A DNA stretch of 12,755 nt from an uncultured Chloroflexota bacterium (GTDB taxonomy: Bacteria; Chloroflexota; Anaerolineae; Anaerolineales; Anaerolineaceae). The stretch spans positions 1-12,755 of the forward strand of contig CADBKS010000069.1 of assembly GCA_902795255.1 (NCBI GenBank). Direction: 5' to 3'. This document shows, in pieces, positions 1-5,872 of the stretch (the stretch's first letter is position 1; every line of letters starts with the position of its first letter). The notes beneath the pieces are model-generated. The model did no database searches. It was not told the origin of the DNA and saw only the letters and a program-made list of their open reading frames with translations. The position numbers and the translations under genes are program-made.

Positions 1-240
1 ATCATTATCCGGATCCTCTGCATCGTCAGCCTGATCATCGGCATCCGGATCCTGATCATCGTCATACCATTCATTATCCGGATCCTCGGCATCGTCAGCC
101 TGAACATCGGCATCCGGATCCTGATCATCGTCATACCATTCATTATCCGGATCCTCTGCATCGTCAGCCTGATCATCGGCATCCGGATCCTGATCATCGT
201 CATACCATTCATTATCCGGATCCTCTGCATCGTCAGTCTG
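1..240 (-). repeat. 69-bp in-frame tandem repeats encoding an Asp-rich tail
   Basis: The 10-mer cattatccgg recurs at 3, 72, 141 and 210, an exact 69-bp period, so about three and a half copies are visible and the array may continue past the left edge. Copies differ at only one or two bases. Each 23-residue unit (541-563, 564-586, 587-609, partial 610-620) has 11 Asp and 2 Glu around an invariant EWY core and no basic residue. The near identity suggests recent slippage or unequal recombination. The partial last copy diverges at its final codon (Asp for Glu), so the array may end at or just beyond the edge. Confidence 0.95.
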
Positions 241-1860
241 ATCATCAGAAACAATATCCTCATCGGTCAGATCATCGGTATCACCGGACTCCCCGCCCGC
301 ATTATGATCAGAAGCATTTGAAGTTACTTGGTTCTTTCCATCTGTTCCGGCAGAGGCCATCACCGGTTCGAACAACTCATCCTCATCCTCTTCCTCCCCG
401 GAATCATTCACTGAAAGAACAGCGGCGGCAGACGCAGCCAGCGCCGCTTTTTCGAGTGATGTAAATTCGCCTGTTTTTCCGTCAACGATCGTTTTAACAG
501 ACAGGGTATCCCGATCCACATCCGCCGCATCGGACAGATCGAGCCAGAAAGCCGGACGGATAACGCCCCTTTCGCTCAAGGCAAAATTACCGAATTCACG
601 TACAAGACCGGACGCATCCACATTGGAGATCACAGAGGATGAACTTTTCATTCCGCTGCCCGGTGTACGAAGCCACCACCATGCCATTCCGGAGGGATCG
701 ACTTCCGCGCCATTAGCTATGGCATATTGCGTAACGGGACACTGCCTCGACATATCTGTCTTGAAGAATCTTTTAGCTTCGGCAATACTGAGGATAAACA
801 GCCTGTCTTTTGTATCATCTCCGCCGTCCGTACCATAGACCGGATTATCCGGGTTGGTGACCATTGCCTTTTTGATCAGCGCCTTTTCCCCGGCGCTGAA
901 AGCGGTTTTGAAGAAATCCGTATTGAGCCATCTGCGAAGAGAACTGGTTTTCCATACCGAATTTTCGGACAGATCATGAAACGGTTTCACATCCAGGCCA
1001 TATTTACTGAGCACCAGTGCCCGGTTTTCCGAAGCATACAGGACCTGCCACACGATCGGCTCTTTACCATTATCCGGATCGTTGTCCTGTTCATATTTGC
1101 CAAGAGAAAACTCAGCCCCTTTTACCCAGCCGGTCTCAGAACCCATTATTGAGACTGCATCTTCGATCACCCAGCCCAAAACATCATTATCCAGACGCAC
1201 TTCGACCCAGTCATAACCATTTGCCGAAGACCGCGCACCGGTAAGGGTCACCTTTTGACCGTTTTTCAGTATACCGAGCAGTCTGCTCCGGATCATCGGT
1301 TTCTTTCTGAGATTCGCCCCGGTGCTGTTCAGATTATCAATGATCCCGAAGGTGATCTCTGGTTCAGGCAGCCGGATGCCCGCCGATCCCGATTCCGAAG
1401 AAACAGAGGAAGGAGCCAGACCGTCCGCTGAATTTTCTCCATGGCTGATTTCTGACGGGACCAGATAAAGCATACTGTCCCGATAATTGTAAAGCAGCAG
1501 TGCCGGCGGTGTATCTTCACTGCCGGTATAGACCTTGACCGCGGGATAATTATCCACTGACCCGAGAACCGGTTTACAGCCCTTCTTATAAACTGCGATG
1601 ACATAGGATTTAATAAAATCCTGCACCGATTCCGGCGCTTCATATTTGTATACACTGTATGAATGTCCTTCATACACATAATCAGCAGCATACTGACTGC
1701 CCCGGGTCCCGAGACAGTCAGCCGGATCTGCAAACACACCGGCAGCATCCGGCATAAATTTAGCAGGCTCCATACTGAGATCGGAAAGATTTTGAGCTGC
1801 AGCACTGCACACACACATCAGAAGAAGGCAGAGAATAAGAATAATGATACTGTTTTTCAT
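1..1860 (-). CDS. Secreted SH3b-DUF6273 protein with acidic repeat tail (C-terminus beyond window)
   Basis: This reading frame is open from an ATG at 1858-1860 to the left edge, 620 codons with no stop, so the C-terminus is missing. Residues 1-22 form a signal peptide: a Lys, a long hydrophobic run, then a Ser-Ala-Ala-Ala cleavage region. No lipobox is seen. Residues about 45-140 form a domain I do not recognise. Residues about 167-238 look like a bacterial SH3b domain (GANLRKKP, GYDWVEV, LGWV). Residues about 246-442 match DUF6273: KTSSLRRWLN at 304-313, WWWLRTPGSG at 394-403 and GVIRPAFWL at 432-440. After an Ala-rich linker the tail from about 487 is dominated by Asp and Glu and becomes 23-residue tandem repeats from 541. 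An extracellular or envelope-associated role is inferred; the ligand is unknown. The SD before the ATG is weak (GGCGG). An operator-like palindrome lies in the promoter. Base composition is less GC-rich than in the helicase genes. Confidence 0.85.
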   Translation of the reverse strand, partial: MKNSIIILILCLLLMCVCSAAAQNLSDLSMEPAKFMPDAAGVFADPADCLGTRGSQYAADYVYEGHSYSVYKYEAPESVQDFIKSYVIAVYKKGCKPVLGSVDNYPAVKVYTGSEDTPPALLLYNYRDSMLYLVPSEISHGENSADGLAPSSVSSESGSAGIRLPEPEITFGIIDNLNSTGANLRKKPMIRSRLLGILKNGQKVTLTGARSSANGYDWVEVRLDNDVLGWVIEDAVSIMGSETGWVKGAEFSLGKYEQDNDPDNGKEPIVWQVLYASENRALVLSKYGLDVKPFHDLSENSVWKTSSLRRWLNTDFFKTAFSAGEKALIKKAMVTNPDNPVYGTDGGDDTKDRLFILSIAEAKRFFKTDMSRQCPVTQYAIANGAEVDPSGMAWWWLRTPGSGMKSSSSVISNVDASGLVREFGNFALSERGVIRPAFWLDLSDAADVDRDTLSVKTIVDGKTGEFTSLEKAALAASAAAVLSVNDSGEEEDEDELFEPVMASAGTDGKNQVTSNASDHNAGGESGDTDDLTDEDIVSDDQTDDAEDPDNEWYDDDQDPDADDQADDAEDPDNEWYDDDQDPDADVQADDAEDPDNEWYDDDQDPDADDQADDAEDPDND

Positions 1861-1920
1861 GATTACCGCCGTTTTATATCTTTAATTCTTTAATAAACTC
1901 AGATTATCGCATTTTTGACC

Positions 1921-1955
1921 ATTATAATATATCCGAAACGATTCGGAAAGGGCAT
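1921..1955 (-). promoter_or_regulatory. Promoter of the DUF6273 gene with LacI-type operator-like palindrome
   Basis: On the minus strand a perfect TATAAT -10 lies at 1921-1926, about 60 nt before the ATG. The -35 is weak (TTTCCG with a 17-nt spacer). Between them, at 1933-1946, is the palindrome CCGAAACGATTCGG. Its five-base arms are perfect, there is one mismatched pair, and the centre is CG. LacI/GalR-family operators commonly have this AAACGNTT core. Overlap with the spacer would suit repression. The regulator is not in the window. Confidence 0.5.
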
Positions 1956-2034
1956 TGAGATAACCTGATAGAAAACAGGATGGAAACATGCTCTTCTTTA
2001 TCACTGAAGTGAGCAGGAAAAACGGATTTTGTTA

Positions 2035-2071
2035 TATAATTCAGTGGAAAAATAAGCGTAAAACAGGAGAC
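2035..2071 (+). promoter_or_regulatory. serS -10 box and ribosome binding site
   Basis: A perfect TATAAT lies at 2035-2040, but no good -35 is visible 16-18 nt upstream. The SD AGGAG at 2065-2069 is 7 nt before the serS ATG. The predicted leader is only about 30 nt, too short for a T-box riboswitch. Confidence 0.5.
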
Positions 2072-2076
2072 AGAAT

Positions 2077-3357
2077 ATGCTTGATATTGCCCTGATTCGA
2101 GAGAACCCCGAAATTGTAAAGAAATCCATGCGCGACCGTCAGATGAGCGTTGAAAACGTGGACCGCCTGCTTGAACTGGATAAGACCCGCCGTGAGCTTC
2201 TCGGCGAATCCGAAGCGCTTAAAGCCAAACGCAACAGCGAATCCAAAGCCATCGGCAAAGCCAAAGATCCCGCGGAACGCCAGGAACGGATCGCGGCCAT
2301 GAAAGCCGTCAGCGACCGCATTGCCGAGCTGGACAAACAGACGAAAGACACGGAAGAAGAACTGAAAGCCATCATCTCCAACATCCCGAACATTCCGGAT
2401 GAAAAAGTGCCTTACGGTGTCAGCGATGCCGAAAACCAGGTCGTAAAGACCTTCGGTATCGAGCTGCAGCATGAGTTCGAAGACAAACCGCACTGGGATC
2501 TGGGAACAAACCTCGGCATCATCGACTTCGACCGCGGGACCAAACTCTCCGGCACACGTTTTTACGTGCTGAACGGCCAGGGTGCCCAGCTCGAACGCGC
2601 ACTGATCGCCTATATGCTGGACCTGCACAAAAAACAGGGCTACAAGGAACGCTATCTGCCGTTCATGGTCAAAGGCGACATCCTGTACGGTGCCGGGCAG
2701 CTGCCGAAATTTATGGACAACCTTTACCACGACGTCGAAGAAGACTACTGGATGGTCCCGACCGCCGAAGTTCCGCTGACCGGGCTTTACATGAATGAGA
2801 TCATTGATGAGAGCAAACTGCCCATGCGCTTCACCGCCTACACTCCCTGCTTCCGCCGCGAAAAGATGAGCGCGGGACGCGATGTGCGCGGCATCAAACG
2901 CGGGCACCAGTTCGACAAAGTTGAAATGTACTGCTACAGCCTGCCGGAAAAATCCAACGAAGAACACGAACGCATGCTGGAAGCGGCCTGCGAAACCGCG
3001 AAACTGCTCGGGCTGAACTACCGCATCATCGTGCAGTGCACCGGCGATCTCGGCTTCAACGCCCGCATCTGCTATGACGTCGAAGTCTGGGCCCCCGGCT
3101 GCAAAGAATGGCTCGAGGTCTCATCCGTTTCCAACGACTGGGATTTCCAGGCCCGCCGCGCGCAGATCCGCTACCGTGATTCAGCGACCGGGAAACCGCG
3201 GCTGCTGCACACCCTGAACGGTTCCGGCCTCGGCCTGCCGCGCACACTGATCGCCGTGATGGAAACCTACCAGAACCCGGACGGCACCATCACCGTTCCG
3301 GAAGTACTGAAACCCTGGATGGGCGGGATCGAAAAGATCGAGAAAGAAGAAGACTGA
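2077..3357 (+). CDS. serS: Serine--tRNA ligase
   Basis: This is a class II aminoacyl-tRNA synthetase that charges tRNA-Ser (and tRNA-Sec, if present) with serine in the cytoplasm. At 426 residues it has the normal bacterial length. Residues about 28-105 form the long antiparallel coiled-coil arm that grips the tRNA-Ser variable arm. The catalytic core shows TAEVPL at 229-234 (serine binding), motif 2 with CFRRE at 258-262 and GRDVRGIKRGHQFDKVE at 267-283, the EVSSVSN-DFQARR segment at 347-361, and motif 3 NGSGLGLPRTLIAVMETYQ at 381-399. Motif 2 has RREKM where many SerRS have RSEAG, and motif 3 has GLGLPRT where many have GLAVGRT. I read both as lineage variants, not defects. The ATG has a good SD 7 nt upstream. 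A terminator follows before the next gene. Confidence 0.97.
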   Translation: MLDIALIRENPEIVKKSMRDRQMSVENVDRLLELDKTRRELLGESEALKAKRNSESKAIGKAKDPAERQERIAAMKAVSDRIAELDKQTKDTEEELKAIISNIPNIPDEKVPYGVSDAENQVVKTFGIELQHEFEDKPHWDLGTNLGIIDFDRGTKLSGTRFYVLNGQGAQLERALIAYMLDLHKKQGYKERYLPFMVKGDILYGAGQLPKFMDNLYHDVEEDYWMVPTAEVPLTGLYMNEIIDESKLPMRFTAYTPCFRREKMSAGRDVRGIKRGHQFDKVEMYCYSLPEKSNEEHERMLEAACETAKLLGLNYRIIVQCTGDLGFNARICYDVEVWAPGCKEWLEVSSVSNDWDFQARRAQIRYRDSATGKPRLLHTLNGSGLGLPRTLIAVMETYQNPDGTITVPEVLKPWMGGIEKIEKEED

Positions 3358-3403
3358 TCCCTAAACAGCAGTGCCCGGCCTCCGGGCCTGAAATAAAGAA
3401 CCG

Positions 3404-3440
3404 AAAGGCGAATCCGCTTTTACCCATGATTCGCCTTTTT
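3404..3440 (+). terminator. Rho-independent terminator after serS
   Basis: The arms AAAGGCGAATC (3404-3414) and GATTCGCCTTT (3428-3438) form 11 bp around a 13-nt loop and run into a T5 tract at 3436-3440. A smaller GC hairpin (GCCCGG/CCGGGC, 3373-3387) lies upstream without a U-tract. The terminator is only 31 nt before the HAD start codon. Confidence 0.85.
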
Positions 3441-3471
3441 GTTTGAATAACATCTACGGAAAGGACCGAAC

Positions 3472-4095
3472 ATGATCTATTTGAACGAAGATAAAACCCC
3501 GATTTCCGCCGTCATATTCGACCTCGGAAACGTTCTTCTGGACTATAACCCGCGGCGTTTTATGGAAGAACTGGGCATCGAAAGACAGTACACCGACCGG
3601 CTGATGAAGGTATTCCCGCAGTCACCGGAATGGCAGGAGCTGGACCAGAACCTGATCAGCGATGATGAATTTCTGGCCGCCGCCCTGCGCAAAGAGCCGG
3701 CGCTCCGCAGGGAGATCCAGCTTTATCACAGGCACTGGTATGATCACTTCAAGGCCATCCCGGAAAACGTTGCCGCGTTCTATCAGCTGAAGGAAGCCGG
3801 AGCGAAAACCTACATCCTTTCCAATTTCCAGAAGACCTGCTTCAAAGTCATGCAGGAACACAACATCTTCTTTGAAGACTTCGACGGACAGGTGATCTCC
3901 TATGAATGCAAACTGCGCAAACCCCAGCACGAGATTTATGAACTGCTGATCTCGAAATACAGCCTGGACCCGGCGCACAGTGTGTTCATCGACGACATGC
4001 CGGAAAACATTGAAGGCGCCAAAGCTGCCGGTCTGAAAGGGATCCTCCTCCCGGTCGGCGGACACATCATGGATTATCTGACGGTCGAAGAATAA
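3472..4095 (+). CDS. HAD-superfamily (subfamily IA, YihX-like) phosphatase
   Basis: This is a 207-residue haloacid dehalogenase-fold hydrolase, probably a cytoplasmic phosphatase acting on a small phosphorylated metabolite; the substrate cannot be read from sequence. Motif I is FDLGNVLLDY with the nucleophile Asp17. The third position is Gly19 in place of the usual Asp, as in the YihX-type DLGNV group. Motif II is ILSNFQ (Ser117), motif III KLRKP (Lys147 or Lys150) and motif IV VFIDDMPENIEGA (Asp174, Asp175). The helical cap spans about 26-95. GGAAAGGA precedes the ATG. No separate promoter fits between the serS terminator and this gene, so expression probably comes from read-through of serS transcripts. 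Its own strong terminator follows. Confidence 0.9.
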   Translation: MIYLNEDKTPISAVIFDLGNVLLDYNPRRFMEELGIERQYTDRLMKVFPQSPEWQELDQNLISDDEFLAAALRKEPALRREIQLYHRHWYDHFKAIPENVAAFYQLKEAGAKTYILSNFQKTCFKVMQEHNIFFEDFDGQVISYECKLRKPQHEIYELLISKYSLDPAHSVFIDDMPENIEGAKAAGLKGILLPVGGHIMDYLTVEE

Positions 4096-4115
4096 GACGG
4101 CCCCACCCGAAAAGC

Positions 4116-4147
4116 AGAGGACATCCCCAACGGATGTCCTCTTTTTT
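4116..4147 (+). terminator. Rho-independent terminator after the HAD gene
   Basis: The arms AGAGGACATCC (4116-4126) and GGATGTCCTCT (4132-4142) form a perfect 11-bp stem with a CCAAC loop, followed directly by a T6 tract at 4142-4147. Confidence 0.93.
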
Positions 4148-4174
4148 ATACACCGGCATGTCCGCAAAAATGAT

Positions 4175-4211
4175 GCAAAAAAACAGCTCCAGATCGGAGC
4201 TGTTTTTTTGC
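4175..4211 (-). terminator. rplT: Bidirectional terminator at the end of the infC-rpmI-rplT operon
   Basis: This is a perfect 16-bp inverted repeat (4175-4190 with 4196-4211) around the loop AGATC. The GC core is CAGCTCC/GGAGCTG, flanked by A7 on one side and T7 on the other, so it can terminate in both directions. It lies 17 nt past the rplT stop codon. On the plus strand it backs up the HAD terminator at 4116-4147. Confidence 0.93.
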
Positions 4212-4228
4212 TAATTGAGTATTTAATC

Positions 4229-4579
4229 TTAGGCAGCTTTCGCCATTTCGGCGATTTTGCTGAACGCCTGCGGGTCGCGGACAGCGATGTCAGCCAGCAT
4301 CTTGCGGTTGAGCATGACGTTCGCTTTCTTCAGACCGGCGATCAGGCGGCTGTAGGAAATTCCATTGAGCCGGGCTGCTGCGTTGATTCTCGCGATCCAC
4401 AGTTTGCGCAGTTCGCGCTTGCGTACGCGGCGGTCGCGGAATGAATACCACAGCGCGGTGAGCATGGTTTCATTTGCGCGGCGGAACAGCTTGCGGCGGG
4501 TGAGGACATAGCCCTCAGCTTTCTTCAATAACTTCTTGTGGCGGAGATGTCCCTGAGGACCTCCCTTAACACGTGCCAT
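4229..4579 (-). CDS. rplT: 50S ribosomal protein L20
   Basis: L20 is a 116-residue basic protein that binds 23S rRNA early in 50S assembly and, in several bacteria, represses its own operon. The sequence is typical from end to end: MARVKGG start, [45 protein letters not shown] and DPQAFSKI near the end. AAAGGAG at 4586-4592 precedes the ATG. It is the last gene of infC-rpmI-rplT. The 83-nt spacer from rpmI is long for this operon and can fold (see 4601-4636). A bidirectional terminator follows. Confidence 0.98.
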   Translation of the reverse strand: MARVKGGPQGHLRHKKLLKKAEGYVLTRRKLFRRANETMLTALWYSFRDRRVRKRELRKLWIARINAAARLNGISYSRLIAGLKKANVMLNRKMLADIAVRDPQAFSKIAEMAKAA

Positions 4580-4600
4580 ATATTACTCCTTTACGAACCC

Positions 4601-4636
4601 TCGGGCGTCGATCATAGATCCGTTGTGAACACCCGA
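4601..4636 (-). other. Possible structured RNA in the rpmI-rplT spacer
   Basis: On the transcribed (minus) strand TCGGGTG (4636-4630) can pair with CGCCCGA (4607-4601), giving seven pairs including one G-U. The pair encloses a short GATC-TAT-GATC hairpin (4610-4620). The structure ends 9 nt upstream of the rplT SD. A role in L20 autoregulation is possible but inferred only from position. Confidence 0.3.
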
Positions 4637-4662
4637 TAGCCGTACTAAAAAAGAAAAACCGA

Positions 4663-4893
4663 TCAGTGCTCCATATAGGGAGCGAGACGCTTCACACGGG
4701 CGATGGTTTTCTTACCTTCGACGGTGACCATCTCAGACAGAAGCAGCTTCACGCGGTCGGAAGTGCGGCGGCGGAAATGGCTCTTGCCACCCTTCGTGCG
4801 TACAAGCGTGCCCGACCCGGTCAGGCGGAAACGTTTGGACGTTGCCTTATGGGTCTTCAACTTATATTTTCCAGCTGTTTGTTTGCGTGGCAC
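4663..4893 (-). CDS. rpmI: 50S ribosomal protein L35
   Basis: L35 is a small basic component of the large ribosomal subunit. The reading frame is open further upstream, but the start is best placed at GTG 4891-4893. AAGGAG lies 7 nt before it (4901-4906), and the resulting 76-residue protein begins MPRKQ and continues into the family core KLKTHKATSKRFRLTGSG and GGKSHFRRR. The upstream ATG at 4924-4926 would add 11 hydrophobic residues not found in L35 and would lie upstream of this SD. It sits between infC (106-nt gap) and rplT. The gap holds a possible internal promoter. Confidence 0.96.
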   Translation of the reverse strand: MPRKQTAGKYKLKTHKATSKRFRLTGSGTLVRTKGGKSHFRRRTSDRVKLLLSEMVTVEGKKTIARVKRLAPYMEH

Positions 4894-4957
4894 AACAAAA
4901 CTCCTTACAACAAAATTAAACAGCACTCTGAAAGAATGCCATTCGATTAGCTATAAT

Positions 4958-4985
4958 ATTATACACGTTTTTCCGAATCAGTGAA
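4958..4985 (-). promoter_or_regulatory. Possible internal promoter for rpmI-rplT
   Basis: In the infC-rpmI gap the minus strand carries TTCACT (4980-4985), a 16-nt spacer and a perfect TATAAT (4958-4963). The -10 is part of a 12-bp palindrome, TATAATATTATA (4952-4963). The gap is AT-rich against GC-rich surroundings. Confidence 0.45.
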
Positions 4986-4999
4986 AAAAGAAATTATTC

Positions 5000-5623
5000 T
5001 TATTCTTCTTCATCTTCATCGAAATCGTCATCGTCTTCCGGTTCCTCTTCATCCAGCGGTTCCTCGACGATGCGGTGCGCGGCAAGGTCAGCCTTGTATT
5101 TCGCGATTTTCTTCGGATTCGGCGACATGAGCATGCTCATCACACGGCCTTCCATTGCCGGAGCCTGCTCGATCGTCGCGATATCGTCCAGTTCTTCCGC
5201 GATCTCTTTCAGATCTTCCAGAGCCAGCTCCGGATAAGTGATCTCGCGGCCTCTGAAGCGGACCGTTACGCGAACCTTTTTATTCTCCAGCAGCCAGCGG
5301 CGGGCATCCCTGGTCTTGAAGCTGCGGTGATGTTCATTCGTCTTCGGACGCAGACGGATCTCCTTCACCTCAATTTTGACCTGAGATTTTTTCGCCTCTT
5401 TCTCTTTCTTGGTCCGTTCATAAAGGAACTTACCGAAATCGATGATTCTGCACACCGGAGGATTTGCATTCGGCGATACTTCTACTAAATCCAAATCATG
5501 ATCGCGCGCGATCTGCAGCGCTTCCTTCGAGGACATAACACCCAGGTTGTTGCCCTGGTGGTCGATGACGCGGATCTCGGGGATACGGATCATCTCATTT
5601 ACGCGAAAATCTTGTGTACTGAT
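5000..5623 (-). CDS. infC: Translation initiation factor IF-3 (predicted AUC start)
   Basis: IF-3 keeps the 30S subunit free and rejects initiation at wrong codons or with wrong tRNAs. The first ATG in frame (5591-5593) lacks an SD and would cut off the conserved N-terminal DFRVNE. Upstream, AAAGGAG (5630-5636) is followed by TTTATT and then ATC (5621-5623), 6 nt from the SD. Starting there gives STQDFRVNEMIRIPEIRVID, as expected for IF-3. ATT at 5624-5626 is the alternative. IF-3 genes are known to use AUU/AUC starts for autoregulation. The protein is about 207 residues: N-domain to about 80, then the C-domain with KEIRLRPKTNEHHRSFKTRD, RFRGREITYPELAL and AMEGRVM. An unusual acidic tail follows (about the last 25 residues, nearly all Asp/Glu). 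First gene of infC-rpmI-rplT. Confidence 0.95.
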   Translation of the reverse strand: MSTQDFRVNEMIRIPEIRVIDHQGNNLGVMSSKEALQIARDHDLDLVEVSPNANPPVCRIIDFGKFLYERTKKEKEAKKSQVKIEVKEIRLRPKTNEHHRSFKTRDARRWLLENKKVRVTVRFRGREITYPELALEDLKEIAEELDDIATIEQAPAMEGRVMSMLMSPNPKKIAKYKADLAAHRIVEEPLDEEEPEDDDDFDEDEEE

Positions 5624-5636
5624 AATAAACTCCTTT
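5621..5636 (-). promoter_or_regulatory. infC: infC ribosome binding site and non-canonical start
   Basis: The minus strand reads AAAGGAGTTTATTATC. A strong SD is followed by two possible non-AUG codons, ATT at 3 nt and ATC at 6 nt. The 6-nt spacing favours ATC. No ATG, GTG or TTG lies in frame at a usable distance. Confidence 0.8.
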
Positions 5637-5641
5637 ATTTC

Positions 5642-5663
5642 TTATTTCAATGACTTGAAATAA
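5642..5663 (-). other. Hairpin in the infC leader
   Basis: TTATTTCAA and TTGAAATAA form a perfect 9-bp AT-rich stem with a 4-nt loop (GTCA in the RNA). It lies within the predicted 50-nt leader, 5 nt upstream of the infC SD. No U-tract follows, so it is not a terminator. It may protect the 5' end or modulate initiation. Confidence 0.55.
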
Positions 5664-5678
5664 ACCTCGCACCGAAAA

Positions 5679-5707
5679 ACTATACCATAAGTATACCTTT
5701 TTTGCAA
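5679..5707 (-). promoter_or_regulatory. infC-rpmI-rplT promoter
   Basis: TTGCAA (5702-5707), a 17-nt spacer and TATAGT (5679-5684) on the minus strand form a good sigma-70/sigma-A-type promoter, about 55 nt before the ATC start. It is divergent from the galM promoter. Confidence 0.75.
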
Positions 5708-5814
5708 AGGCTAAAATGACAAATAACGTGAAAAACGGACAGAAAAGCACCGTTTTCCGCATTGATCCGATCAAACCTGTGTTCCTGTCCGCGGGCATTC
5801 CTCCGCATACAGCT

Positions 5815-5842
5815 TTGCAAAACCCACACCTCACAGTATAAT
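5815..5842 (+). promoter_or_regulatory. galM promoter
   Basis: TTGCAA (5815-5820), a 16-nt spacer and a perfect TATAAT (5837-5842) lie 30 nt upstream of the galM ATG. Between the two divergent -35 boxes (5708-5814) there is an AAAACGG/CCGTTTT inverted repeat (5732-5738, 5750-5756) and nothing else recognisable. Confidence 0.72.
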
Positions 5843-5872
5843 AAATATATCATATTATGATTGGAGCACACA

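Noticed and set aside
1..240. CRISPR array
   Set aside because: The repeats are contiguous 69-bp units without spacers and stay in frame with a protein.
623..1893. Several short frames on both strands, including 1329-1814 minus
   Set aside because: All overlap the long SH3b-DUF6273 frame, which has coherent domains and a signal peptide; these short ones have none.
1981..2076. T-box riboswitch upstream of serS
   Set aside because: No AGGGUGG-type T-box sequence or specifier stem is visible, and the predicted leader is about 30 nt. The TCACT/AGTGA repeat at 2001-2012 lies upstream of the -10.
4647..4683. Terminator after rpmI (GCTCC/GGAGC hairpin and T-rich run)
   Set aside because: The stem is only 5 bp, lies partly in the rpmI coding end and is 9 nt away from the T-tract; rplT must be transcribed through it.
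5732..5756. Catabolite-responsive (cre) site upstream of galM
   Set aside because: The AAAACGG/CCGTTTT arms are 11 nt apart, unlike the compact cre layout, and the site is far upstream of the galM -35.
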